DNA from: an uncultured Clostridia bacterium | GTDB lineage: Bacteria > Bacillota > Clostridia > Oscillospirales > Oscillospiraceae | NCBI GenBank assembly: GCA_946539175.1 | Contig: CAMNHH010000014.1 | Span: 1-22,729 of the forward strand | Direction: 5' to 3' | Length of the DNA: 22,729 bases | Notes under the pieces: generated by a model | Seen by the model: the letters and a program-made list of their open reading frames with translations, nothing else | Told to the model about the DNA's origin: nothing | Database searches by the model: none | Part shown: positions 15,627-21,743 of the stretch, piece by piece | Position numbering within the stretch: the first letter of the stretch is position 1 | Layout: each line of letters begins with the position of its first letter | Made by a program: the position numbers and the translations under genes

Positions 15627-17252
15627 TTATGCGTTGACGTTACCGATCATTTTCAGCATCTCCCGCAGGCCCTGGTGCTCGTCGTAGAACTGCTCCAGAT
15701 CCCCGGTGATCTTATTCCAATGATCGTCGGCCTCCCGGACCTTGCGGACGTAGAGATCCGCGGCCTCCCGGCCCAGGCGGTCCGCCTGGAGCTTGGCCGT
15801 GTGAACGATGTGCTCGGCCTCCTTTTGCGCCTCCTCCCGGACGCGCTCGGCATCCTTGGCGGCCGCTTCCTTGTCGGCCTGGGCCTGGGCCCGGATCTGC
15901 CTGGTTTCGGCGTCCGCCTGGGCGGCGGCCTCGTCGGCCTGGGCCTTTCTGGACGTGCCGTATTCCTCCGCTGCCCGGCGGATCTCCTCCGCCTGCTGAC
16001 GGGATTCGCTTTCCAGACGCTCCGCCTCGCCGTGGGCAGCAGCCAGCAGAGCCTCCGCCTGCTGGCGGGACTCCATCGTCAGGCGATCCGCCTCCTGCTG
16101 CGCCTTCGTCAGAATGGCGTCCGCCCGGTTCTGCGCGTCCGCCACGGAGGAGGTGGCCTTCATCTGGGCCTCCAGCAGGGCGGAGTTCGCCATATTGTGC
16201 TTTTGCGAGCTGACCAGGTCAGCCTCCTTCTCTACGATGCTGGCCTTGGTGCGGCTGTTCTCCAGGAGGGTTTCCGCCTTCTCCCGGGCCTCCGTCAGCA
16301 TGGCCTCCACGTCCCGGGCGGTCTTGGCCCGCAGGGCTTCGGTCTCCTCCCGGGCGCTGCTGCGAAGGGCCTCGCTCTCCGCTTCCGCGTCACGGCGAAG
16401 CTGCTCCGCCTCCTGCGCGGCCTGCTGGCGAAGCTGCTCCGCGGCGCTGCGGGCCTCCGCCTCCAGGGTCTCGGCGGAGCTGCGGCTCTCGCTCTCCATC
16501 CGGGTGATATTTTCCAGATATTCATCCGCCGCGGACTGGGCGGCCTCAAAAACGCCGTTGAGCTTCAGGGAGGCTTCCGCAATGGAGCCCGCCTCCTTCA
16601 ACACGGCTTCCCGCCGGGCCAGCGCGTCCTCCCGCTCCTGCAGCAGGCTCTCGGTCCGGCTCAGCTGCTCCTGGGTCTGGGCCAGCCGGGCTTCCTGCTC
16701 CGCCGTCCTGAGCTCCAGCTCCGTGAGCCGCTGGGTCTGGGCGCTGATCTGCTCGTCCCGCTGGGCCAGGACCCGGTCCTTCTCGGCAAGCTGCTGGTCC
16801 TTCTGCTGATAGACGGCCTCGTGCCGGGCCAGCTCCTGCTCCCGGTCGTTGAGGCGGCTTTCCAGCTGGCTGTTCTTCTCCGCGATTTGCTCGTCCTTTT
16901 CCCGCAGCAGCCGATCCTTGTCGGCCAGCAGGGCGTCCCGCTCCGCATAGAGGCGGGCCTGCTCCGCGATCCGGTCGTCTTTTTCGCTGAGCTGGCGGTC
17001 CTTCTGGATCAATTGCTTGTCCTTCTCAGCCATCTGGTCGTCTTTTCCGGCCAGGAGGCGGTCCTTCTGGGCAAGCTGATCGGATTTCTCGGCAAATTGC
17101 TGCCGCTCGGCCTCCAGACGGGAGTTGGTTTCCTTGAGATCGGATTCCTGGCCCTCCAGCTTCTTCTGCAGCCATTCGTTCTGCTTCATCTGGTCCACCA
17201 GCAGCTCCATCAGCTCCGTTTTCCGCAGCCGCCGCAGTTCTTTATTCGTCAT
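15627..17252 (-). CDS. Coiled-coil protein of unknown function heading the pilus operon
   Basis: This 541-residue, charged, Gln/Glu/Ala-rich protein has no signal peptide, membrane segment or cell-wall signal, so it looks cytoplasmic. After a short helical head (MTNKELRRLRKTELMELLVD) come about ten exact seven-residue repeats (residues 58-130, units such as DQLAQKD, RLLAGKD, KQLIQKD). A central block, AGSIAEASLKLNGVFEAAQ (221-239), does not follow the heptad pattern. A long C-terminal half has eleven-residue periodicity (about 260-346 and 377-431). A non-repetitive tail (about 500-541) ends the protein. AAAGGAGG precedes the ATG at 17252. It begins the pilus transcript, 60 bases ahead of signal peptidase. 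A DivIVA-like or scaffold role is a guess from architecture. Function is not recognised. Confidence 0.85.
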   Translation of the reverse strand: MTNKELRRLRKTELMELLVDQMKQNEWLQKKLEGQESDLKETNSRLEAERQQFAEKSDQLAQKDRLLAGKDDQMAEKDKQLIQKDRQLSEKDDRIAEQARLYAERDALLADKDRLLREKDEQIAEKNSQLESRLNDREQELARHEAVYQQKDQQLAEKDRVLAQRDEQISAQTQRLTELELRTAEQEARLAQTQEQLSRTESLLQEREDALARREAVLKEAGSIAEASLKLNGVFEAAQSAADEYLENITRMESESRSSAETLEAEARSAAEQLRQQAAQEAEQLRRDAEAESEALRSSAREETEALRAKTARDVEAMLTEAREKAETLLENSRTKASIVEKEADLVSSQKHNMANSALLEAQMKATSSVADAQNRADAILTKAQQEADRLTMESRQQAEALLAAAHGEAERLESESRQQAEEIRRAAEEYGTSRKAQADEAAAQADAETRQIRAQAQADKEAAAKDAERVREEAQKEAEHIVHTAKLQADRLGREAADLYVRKVREADDHWNKITGDLEQFYDEHQGLREMLKMIGNVNA

Positions 17253-17336
17253 ATATACGCCGCCTCCTTTCCGTATTCATATTTCCTTGCGGAGGTGGTT
17301 CACGCACAATTTCTGCTGAACCCTATAATCAGTGTA

Positions 17337-17365
17337 ATTTTACTCCAATTGGTATCAAATTGCAA
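17337..17365 (-). promoter_or_regulatory. Probable sigma-A promoter of the pilus operon
   Basis: On the minus strand TTGCAA (17365-17360) and TAAAAT (17342-17337) are separated by exactly 17 bases, matching consensus at 4/6 and 5/6. The predicted start is near 17330, giving a leader of about 78 bases to the coiled-coil gene. A 5-bp inverted repeat, CAATT-7-AATTG at 17346-17362, covers the spacer and -35 and could be an operator. Confidence 0.65.
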
Positions 17366-17389
17366 TACTTTTTTTCCAATTTTTTCCAA
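17366..17389 (-). promoter_or_regulatory. Phased A-tracts upstream of the pilus promoter (UP-element-like)
   Basis: Two perfect tandem 10-base units (TTTTTTCCAA on the plus strand, 17370-17379 and 17380-17389) give A-tracts on the minus strand phased at one helical turn. They sit immediately upstream of the -35 hexamer. Such tracts bend DNA or bind the RNA polymerase alpha C-terminal domain and often raise promoter strength. Confidence 0.5.
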
Positions 17390-17410
17390 AAAATTCCGTA
17401 TATTCTTTAC

Positions 17411-17424
17411 TGAACAAGTTTTTC
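17411..17424 (+). promoter_or_regulatory. LexA/SOS-box-like site upstream of the Y-family polymerase
   Basis: TGAACAAGTTTTTC matches 12 of 14 positions of the Gram-positive LexA (DinR) box CGAACRNRYGTTYC. The mismatches are at the first base and at the G of GTT. It directly abuts the -35 hexamer of the polymerase promoter, a position suited to repression. It is imperfect, so the call is tentative. Confidence 0.45.
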
Positions 17425-17453
17425 TTTTCAATTCACAAAAGTTATGGTATAAT
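17425..17453 (+). promoter_or_regulatory. Sigma-A promoter of the Y-family polymerase gene
   Basis: TTTTCA (17425-17430), a 17-base spacer and a perfect TATAAT (17448-17453) precede the gene on the plus strand. The predicted start is near 17460, giving a leader of about 70 bases. The pilus operon diverges from the same AT-rich gap. Confidence 0.75.
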
Positions 17454-17528
17454 GAAAGACGCTGATCATCATTTTTGCCATATTATTCATTTATTGTTCA
17501 TTTATATTTACGCAGAGGAGGATCCGGA

Positions 17529-19037
17529 ATGGAACGGCAGCGGCAGTACGCGGCGATTGATTTGAAATCCTTCTACGCCAGCGTGGAATGCGTGGAACGG
17601 GGCCTGGATCCTCTGAACGCCGCCCTGGTGGTGGCCGACGAGAGCCGCACCGACAAGACCATCTGCCTGGCCGTCTCCCCGGCTCTGAAGGCCTACGGCA
17701 TCCCGGGCCGGCCCCGGCTCTTCGAGGTGAAGCAGGCGGTGGAGCAGATCAACGCCCGGCGGCTCTCCGACGCCCCCGGCAGACGCTTCTCCGGCAGCTC
17801 CTGCTTTGCCGACCGGCTCCGGGCCAATCCCGGCCTGAAGCTGGAGCCCGTCATCGCTCCGCCCCAGATGGCCCACTATATGGACTGCAGCGCCGGGATC
17901 TACCAGACCTATCTGAACTACGTCGCCCCGGAGGATATCCACGTCTATTCCATCGACGAGGTCTTCATCGATCTGACCCCCTATCTGAACACCTACCGCT
18001 GCAGCGCCCGGGAGCTGACGGTGCGGATGATCCGGGACGTGCTCTCCCGGACGGGAATCACCGCCACGGCCGGCATCGGCACGAATCTCTATCTCTGCAA
18101 GGTGGCCATGGACATCGTAGCCAAAAAGCTGCCCGCCGACGCCGACGGGGTCCGCATCGCGGAGCTGGACGAGCGCAGCTACCGGGAGCAGCTCTGGGAC
18201 CACCGGCCCCTGACGGACTTCTGGCGGGTGGGCCCCGGCATCCGGCGGAAGCTGGAGGCCAACGGCATGTTCACCATGGGGGACGTGGCCCGCTGCTCCA
18301 TGGGGCAGGACCACCAGCATCGCAACGAGAATCTGCTCTACAAGCTCTTCGGCGTCAACGCGGAGCTGCTGATCGACCACGCCTGGGGCTATGAGCCCTG
18401 CACCATGGCGGCCATCAAGGCCTATCGGCCCAAGGCCAACTCCCTCTCCGTGGGGCAAGTGCTCCACCGGCCCTACAACTGGGAGGACACCCGGCTCATC
18501 GTCCGGGAAATGGCGGACTCCCTGGTGCTGGATCTGGTGGACAAGGGCCTGGCCACCAACCAGATCGTCCTGTCCGTGGGCTACGACATTGAAAATCTGA
18601 AAACGCCGGAGGCCCGCACCGTTTTTGACGGAACGGTGCGCAAGGACTGGTACGGCCGCAGCATGCCCCAGGGCGCCCACGGCTCCGTGAATCTGGGCGG
18701 CCACAGCGCCTCGGGCCGGCAGATCACCGAGGCGGCGGTGGCCCTGTTCGAGCGGATCGCGGACCCGGCTCTGACGGTGCGGCGGCTGGGCATCGCCGCC
18801 AACGACGTGCGCTATGAGGCCGAGCTGGCCCGGAAGCCCCGGCAGTTGAGTCTCTTCAGCGACCCGGAGACCGACGCCGCCCGGGAGGAAAGCCGGGCCC
18901 GGGAGCGCAGACAGCAGGAGGCCATCCTGGCCATCCGGAAAAAGTTCGGCAAAAACGCCATCGTCAAGGCCATGAACCTCCAGGAAGCCGGCACCGCCAT
19001 GGACCGGAACCAGCAGGTGGGCGGCCATAAGGCCTGA
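17529..19037 (+). CDS. Y-family DNA polymerase (UmuC/UvrX/YqjW-like)
   Basis: This 502-residue translesion DNA polymerase is of the UmuC/DinB superfamily. It has the opening block AIDLKSFYASVECVERG with the metal aspartate, the palm motif YSIDEVFIDLTPYL with the catalytic Asp-Glu pair, TATAGIGTNLYLCKVAMDI, and a helix-hairpin-helix region near WRVGPGIRRKLEANG. RKPRQLSLFSDPE holds a QLSLF beta-clamp-binding motif. The tail GHKA is typical of the Firmicutes UvrX/YqjW branch. The ATG at 17529 is chosen for its GAGGAGG site; an in-frame ATG at 17475 lacks one. A possible LexA box upstream suggests damage induction. No YolD-like partner gene is seen nearby. The full length suggests an intact enzyme. 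Confidence 0.94.
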   Translation: MERQRQYAAIDLKSFYASVECVERGLDPLNAALVVADESRTDKTICLAVSPALKAYGIPGRPRLFEVKQAVEQINARRLSDAPGRRFSGSSCFADRLRANPGLKLEPVIAPPQMAHYMDCSAGIYQTYLNYVAPEDIHVYSIDEVFIDLTPYLNTYRCSARELTVRMIRDVLSRTGITATAGIGTNLYLCKVAMDIVAKKLPADADGVRIAELDERSYREQLWDHRPLTDFWRVGPGIRRKLEANGMFTMGDVARCSMGQDHQHRNENLLYKLFGVNAELLIDHAWGYEPCTMAAIKAYRPKANSLSVGQVLHRPYNWEDTRLIVREMADSLVLDLVDKGLATNQIVLSVGYDIENLKTPEARTVFDGTVRKDWYGRSMPQGAHGSVNLGGHSASGRQITEAAVALFERIADPALTVRRLGIAANDVRYEAELARKPRQLSLFSDPETDAAREESRARERRQQEAILAIRKKFGKNAIVKAMNLQEAGTAMDRNQQVGGHKA

Positions 19038-19041
19038 GCCG

Positions 19042-19058
19042 CCCGCCCTTCGGGCGGG
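19042..19058 (+). other. GC-rich hairpin just after the polymerase stop
   Basis: CCCGCCC (19042-19048) pairs with GGGCGGG (19052-19058) around a three-base loop, four bases after the stop codon. No T tract follows, so it is probably a message-end stabiliser ahead of the true terminator at 19126-19167. Confidence 0.4.
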
Positions 19059-19125
19059 AATGCAAAACACAGAATGCAGCGTGAATCGTTGAAGTGTTGT
19101 TGAAATAGCCATCCCAACCAGAAAA

Positions 19126-19167
19126 CGAATAGGCCGTCCCGGATTGGGACAGCCTATTCGTCTTTTT
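19126..19167. terminator. Bidirectional Rho-independent terminator
   Basis: CGAATAGGC plus GTCCC (19126-19140) pair with GGGAC plus GCCTATTCG (19146-19160), with one C/A mismatch and a five-base loop. TCTTTTT follows on the plus strand, and TTTTC follows on the minus strand. It ends the polymerase transcript and the convergent regulator gene, whose stop codon lies in the right arm. Confidence 0.85.
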
Positions 19168-19357
19168 CGTACCTGAGAATGTCGGAAACCTCGCAGTCCA
19201 GGGCTGCGCAGAGGGCGTCCAGGGTCTTGGTTGTCATGGGCTGACCCTTTTTGATCCGGTGGATCGTGTTCGCGGAAAAGCCCATCTTGTATATCAAGTG
19301 ATATTCCGTAATTCCCTTTTGGTACAGTGTTTCAAAAAACGGTCGATAGCTGATCAA
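19154..19357 (-). CDS. Small Cro/CI-type (XRE) helix-turn-helix regulator
   Basis: This 67-residue single-domain DNA-binding protein has the helix-turn-helix at about residues 21-42, in MGFSANTIHRIKKGQPMTT, followed by TLDALCAALDCEVSDILRY, the standard closing helices of short XRE proteins (YozG-like group). The start is taken as a TTG at 19357 because family members begin MISY-like and reach this length. A GGTG stretch lies upstream at short range. A nearby ATG at 19364 is out of frame and leads to a ten-residue dead end. The gene diverges from the lipoprotein gene and could control that intergenic region or itself. No effector domain is visible. Confidence 0.85.
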   Translation of the reverse strand: MISYRPFFETLYQKGITEYHLIYKMGFSANTIHRIKKGQPMTTKTLDALCAALDCEVSDILRYEKDE

Positions 19358-19394
19358 CGTGCATCACCGAAAAAAGTGTATCACATCCTTCCTC

Positions 19395-19423
19395 TTGACT
19401 ATGCCTAATATATTGAGTATAAT
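19395..19423 (+). promoter_or_regulatory. Strong sigma-A promoter of the lipoprotein gene
   Basis: TTGACT (19395-19400), 17 bases and a perfect TATAAT (19418-19423) give a near-consensus promoter on the plus strand. The predicted start is near 19430, leaving a leader of about 160 bases before the lipoprotein ATG. Confidence 0.8.
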
Positions 19424-19445
19424 TTATATGTTGAGCATATTTTGA
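19410..19445 (+). repeat. 18-bp direct repeats over the -10 and start site (operator-like)
   Basis: Two adjacent 18-base units, beginning ATATTGAGTATA (19410) and ATGTTGAGCATA (19428), match at 13 of 18 bases and cover the TATAAT and predicted transcription start. A third weaker TTGACTATG sits 18 bases upstream, overlapping the -35. The placement suggests a repressor operator, perhaps for the adjacent XRE protein. The link to that protein is inference. Confidence 0.5.
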
Positions 19446-19503
19446 GGAATGAGGTCAGAACTCTCTTTTCCTCCGGATGTTTATTGCATCTGAATTCCTC
19501 AAA
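19441..19503 (+). promoter_or_regulatory. Leader with a long-range inverted repeat
   Basis: TTTGAGGAAT (19441-19450) is perfectly complementary to ATTCCTCAAA (19494-19503), enclosing 43 bases in the untranslated leader of the lipoprotein transcript. No T tract follows. It may form a structured 5' leader, although no known riboswitch class was recognised. The rest of the gap to 19591 shows only the ribosome binding site. Confidence 0.4.
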
Positions 19504-19591
19504 TTCTATGACGAATTAAGTATCAAGTATTCAGCCTGCGCAACATTCCCTTTTCCACAACTCTGCCGAAAGAAAAAGAAAGGAGAAAGAA

Positions 19592-21478
19592 ATGAAAAAG
19601 CTCATTCCTGCCATTTCCATTTTTCTTGTATTCGCATTGCTGCTGACCGTATCCGGCTGCGGATCCCAAACTCCGCAAAAGGAAAGCGAACCCGCGCGGG
19701 ATATTCCCGCCTCCACCGTTCAAAGCTTGCCCACGGAGCCAGGTGAGATCACCGCAACAGAACCGTCCGAAATCACGACAGAGGCAAGCGTACCCGACAC
19801 CGCTGCCATGACTGAGCCCGAGGAGACCCAGCCGCTGAATCAGACCCAATTGGATTCTGTTGCAATGCTTAATTACCTGGCAATGATCACACAGGAAATC
19901 AGTGCCTCCAGCAACAGCAGGTTGTTTCTGGAAGAGGCATATTCCCTGCTGATCAACAATACAAATCCCGAGGTGGTTGACGAACGTACAGAAGAGCAGC
20001 TTTCCAATCTTCTGGACATCATCGAAAGCCACCGGATGGTAAGTCTGGACCGGGAACGCACACAATACGCATTTGAGCAAAAACAGGCAAATATGATTGC
20101 AAGTATTTCAGAATTGGGCGGCTCTCCTCGTGAAATTGTGACGAGTCTTGGATTTGCCGCATTGGACTACGCCTTTGATTCTGTAAAAAGTTATCAAGGC
20201 ATGATGAGCGACGCCGAGCTTGATTATCTGGAATCCACCTGGCAGCTGGATCGGGATGAAGCCCAGACGATCCACGAAACACGGAAAAGCGCTTTTACTT
20301 ACATGACCAGCATCGTCCGTAACTACCATCTGTCGGGCAAGTTGGCCCTGAATGAAGAGGCGATTTCTAATTTCGTCGAGTGGAGGAGAAATGCAAACGT
20401 TATCCAGCAGCTTCAGTTCTTTGAATCCAAGGAGGCAAAGGAGACCTACGGCAATTTCGGTCCATATTGGCTGGAGCTTGCAAATTGTTACCTGAAAAAC
20501 AAGGAGTATGAGAAATGCCTCGCGGCGTTGGACTCTTACGAAGCGATCCAGCCCTCGATTTTCCGCCGGGATTATTCCTACGCAAAAGCGCTCTCCAACG
20601 GAATTGTTGCCGCGGCGTCCGTCTATGATGAAGAATCCTATATTTCCTATGCGGAGGGGGCGCTGAACGCCATCCTGGAAAATACCGACAAGAGCGCCTG
20701 GGAGCTCCGTTATTTCGCCGCGGAAGCCTACGTCGATTTGTATCAGCGTTCCAACAACAGGGAATTCCTGAAAAGTGCTTATGACATCACGCTGGACAAC
20801 GTCAACAATCTTGTTGTCGCCCAGAGAAAGCAAAATGACAGTTACTTAAAGGACGTAGCCGAGGCGGCAGCAGCGGATTCCGAAAGCTCCGCCGTTGAAA
20901 AGCTGCGGAAAGCGTACAACGAGGCCATGAAAGAAAAGCGCAAAACCGAATTAGCGCCTGTTTACGAGCCCTTGGTTCTGAATTGCGACTTGTTATTCTC
21001 TCTGGCAAAGGAACTGGACGTGGATCAAGCAGAGAAAGACAGGATCGATCAGATTCTTTCCGATTCCGGTTCTCACGCGTTTTTGAATGATTATCTCAGC
21101 GACAAGTATTCTTTTGAACATCACGCCCAGGAATACAAGGCGCAGTTTTCTGAGGATGAGCTTGTGATCCCGGCTGAATATCTGAACGACGATACCGTGA
21201 TCCGGGTCAGCGTTTCTGATAAGGATTCCGGCAGTACGGATATTTATTACGACTGGACGATCCAAAGCGTTGAAAGAGGCAGCTCTTCCTTTGCGGATTT
21301 TAAGGCGCATTATCAGAGCAAAAACATTTCCGGTCAGGAGTGGAACGAGAATTCGGTCGTTACCGTTGAGTTGTTCGACAATGGCGCCGAAGCGCCGTCT
21401 GTCCGGATGCGGTTCGAGGTAGAGGATTTTGATAATTGGCTGCTGTGGAAAGACTTTAAGTTTGTTCAGGTAAATTGA
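19592..21478 (+). CDS. Lipoprotein of unknown function with helical-repeat (TPR-like) region
   Basis: This 628-residue protein has a lipoprotein signal peptide ending VSGC (Cys23), so it should be lipid-anchored on the outer face of the membrane. A Thr/Glu/Pro-rich linker (about 25-80) comes next. A long helical region (about 85-490) contains a TPR-like helix pair in YWLELANCYLKNKEYEKCLAALDSYEA (about 280-315). The C-terminal 110 or so residues look beta-rich (DIYYDWTIQSVERGSSS). AAAGGAG lies seven bases before the ATG. Base composition is clearly more AT-rich than the neighbouring genes, which hints at transfer or different selection. It has its own promoter and terminator and is a single-gene unit opposite the XRE gene. 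I do not recognise the family. Confidence 0.85.
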   Translation: MKKLIPAISIFLVFALLLTVSGCGSQTPQKESEPARDIPASTVQSLPTEPGEITATEPSEITTEASVPDTAAMTEPEETQPLNQTQLDSVAMLNYLAMITQEISASSNSRLFLEEAYSLLINNTNPEVVDERTEEQLSNLLDIIESHRMVSLDRERTQYAFEQKQANMIASISELGGSPREIVTSLGFAALDYAFDSVKSYQGMMSDAELDYLESTWQLDRDEAQTIHETRKSAFTYMTSIVRNYHLSGKLALNEEAISNFVEWRRNANVIQQLQFFESKEAKETYGNFGPYWLELANCYLKNKEYEKCLAALDSYEAIQPSIFRRDYSYAKALSNGIVAAASVYDEESYISYAEGALNAILENTDKSAWELRYFAAEAYVDLYQRSNNREFLKSAYDITLDNVNNLVVAQRKQNDSYLKDVAEAAAADSESSAVEKLRKAYNEAMKEKRKTELAPVYEPLVLNCDLLFSLAKELDVDQAEKDRIDQILSDSGSHAFLNDYLSDKYSFEHHAQEYKAQFSEDELVIPAEYLNDDTVIRVSVSDKDSGSTDIYYDWTIQSVERGSSSFADFKAHYQSKNISGQEWNENSVVTVELFDNGAEAPSVRMRFEVEDFDNWLLWKDFKFVQVN

Positions 21479-21485
21479 CGACAGT

Positions 21486-21520
21486 GGGGAGGGTTAACCA
21501 AATAACCCTCCCCGAATTTT
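21486..21520 (+). terminator. Rho-independent terminator of the lipoprotein gene
   Basis: GGGGAGGGTTA (21486-21496) pairs perfectly with TAACCCTCCCC (21503-21513) around a six-base loop, followed by GAATTTT. It lies seven bases after the stop codon. Confidence 0.85.
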
Positions 21521-21654
21521 AGCAGATAATTCAATGCCGGTGCATCCGATTGTTTGCTGCGCAAACCGGACAAGCAATGCTTGTCCCTACGGCAAATTCC
21601 ATAGGCTGGCGCAGATCGTGGGCAGCCAATGACCGCCCCTACATTCCCTCGTCC
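21521..21654. repeat. Non-coding palindrome cluster (MITE- or REP-like)
   Basis: This gene-free stretch holds GTTTGC-TGC-GCAAAC (21552-21566) and GGACAAGC-AAT-GCTTGTCC (21568-21586), then an imperfect GGGC...GCCC hairpin (21620-21638). Each has a short loop and similar design. Such clusters are typical of dispersed intergenic repeats in gut Clostridia. Dispersion in this genome cannot be tested here. Confidence 0.45.
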
Positions 21655-21703
21655 CCTGATGCCTGATGCCTGATGCCTATTGCCTGATCCCTGTTCCCTG
21701 AAC
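21655..21703. repeat. Seven tandem 7-bp repeats (CCTGATG type)
   Basis: Seven consecutive heptamers start at 21655: three exact CCTGATG units followed by CCTATTG, CCTGATC, CCTGTTC and CCTGAAC. The array lies between two convergent terminators and codes for nothing visible. Similar heptamer arrays are a known class of short tandemly repeated repetitive sequences. Unit number is likely to vary between strains. Confidence 0.85.
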
Positions 21704-21704
21704 A

Positions 21705-21734
21705 AAAAACGCGCAGCGGACGCTGCGCGTTTTT
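21705..21734. terminator. Bidirectional terminator downstream of rny
   Basis: CGCGCAGCG (21710-21718) and CGCTGCGCG (21721-21729) form a perfect stem around two bases. Five A bases flank the left arm and five T bases flank the right arm, so it can work in both directions. It lies ten bases beyond the rny stop. Confidence 0.9.
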
Positions 21735-21743
21735 GAGTCCTTA

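Noticed and set aside
16845..17081. Regular 21-bp DNA repeats, considered as a CRISPR-like or tandem element
   Set aside because: The 21-bp period is exactly seven codons of the coiled coil. Units diverge at the protein-tolerated positions and there are no spacers.
14985..17465. 826-codon open frame on the plus strand opposite signal peptidase and the coiled-coil gene
   Set aside because: The Leu-rich pseudo-repeats are the antisense image of the coiled-coil heptads, and it crosses the pilus promoter region.
17253..17528. Invertible (phase-variable) promoter between pilus operon and polymerase
   Set aside because: I looked for long inverted repeats flanking the promoter and found only the 5-bp pair CAATT/AATTG. 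No recombinase gene is nearby.
19362..19364. ATG as start of the XRE regulator
   Set aside because: It is out of frame with the helix-turn-helix and reaches a stop after about ten codons.
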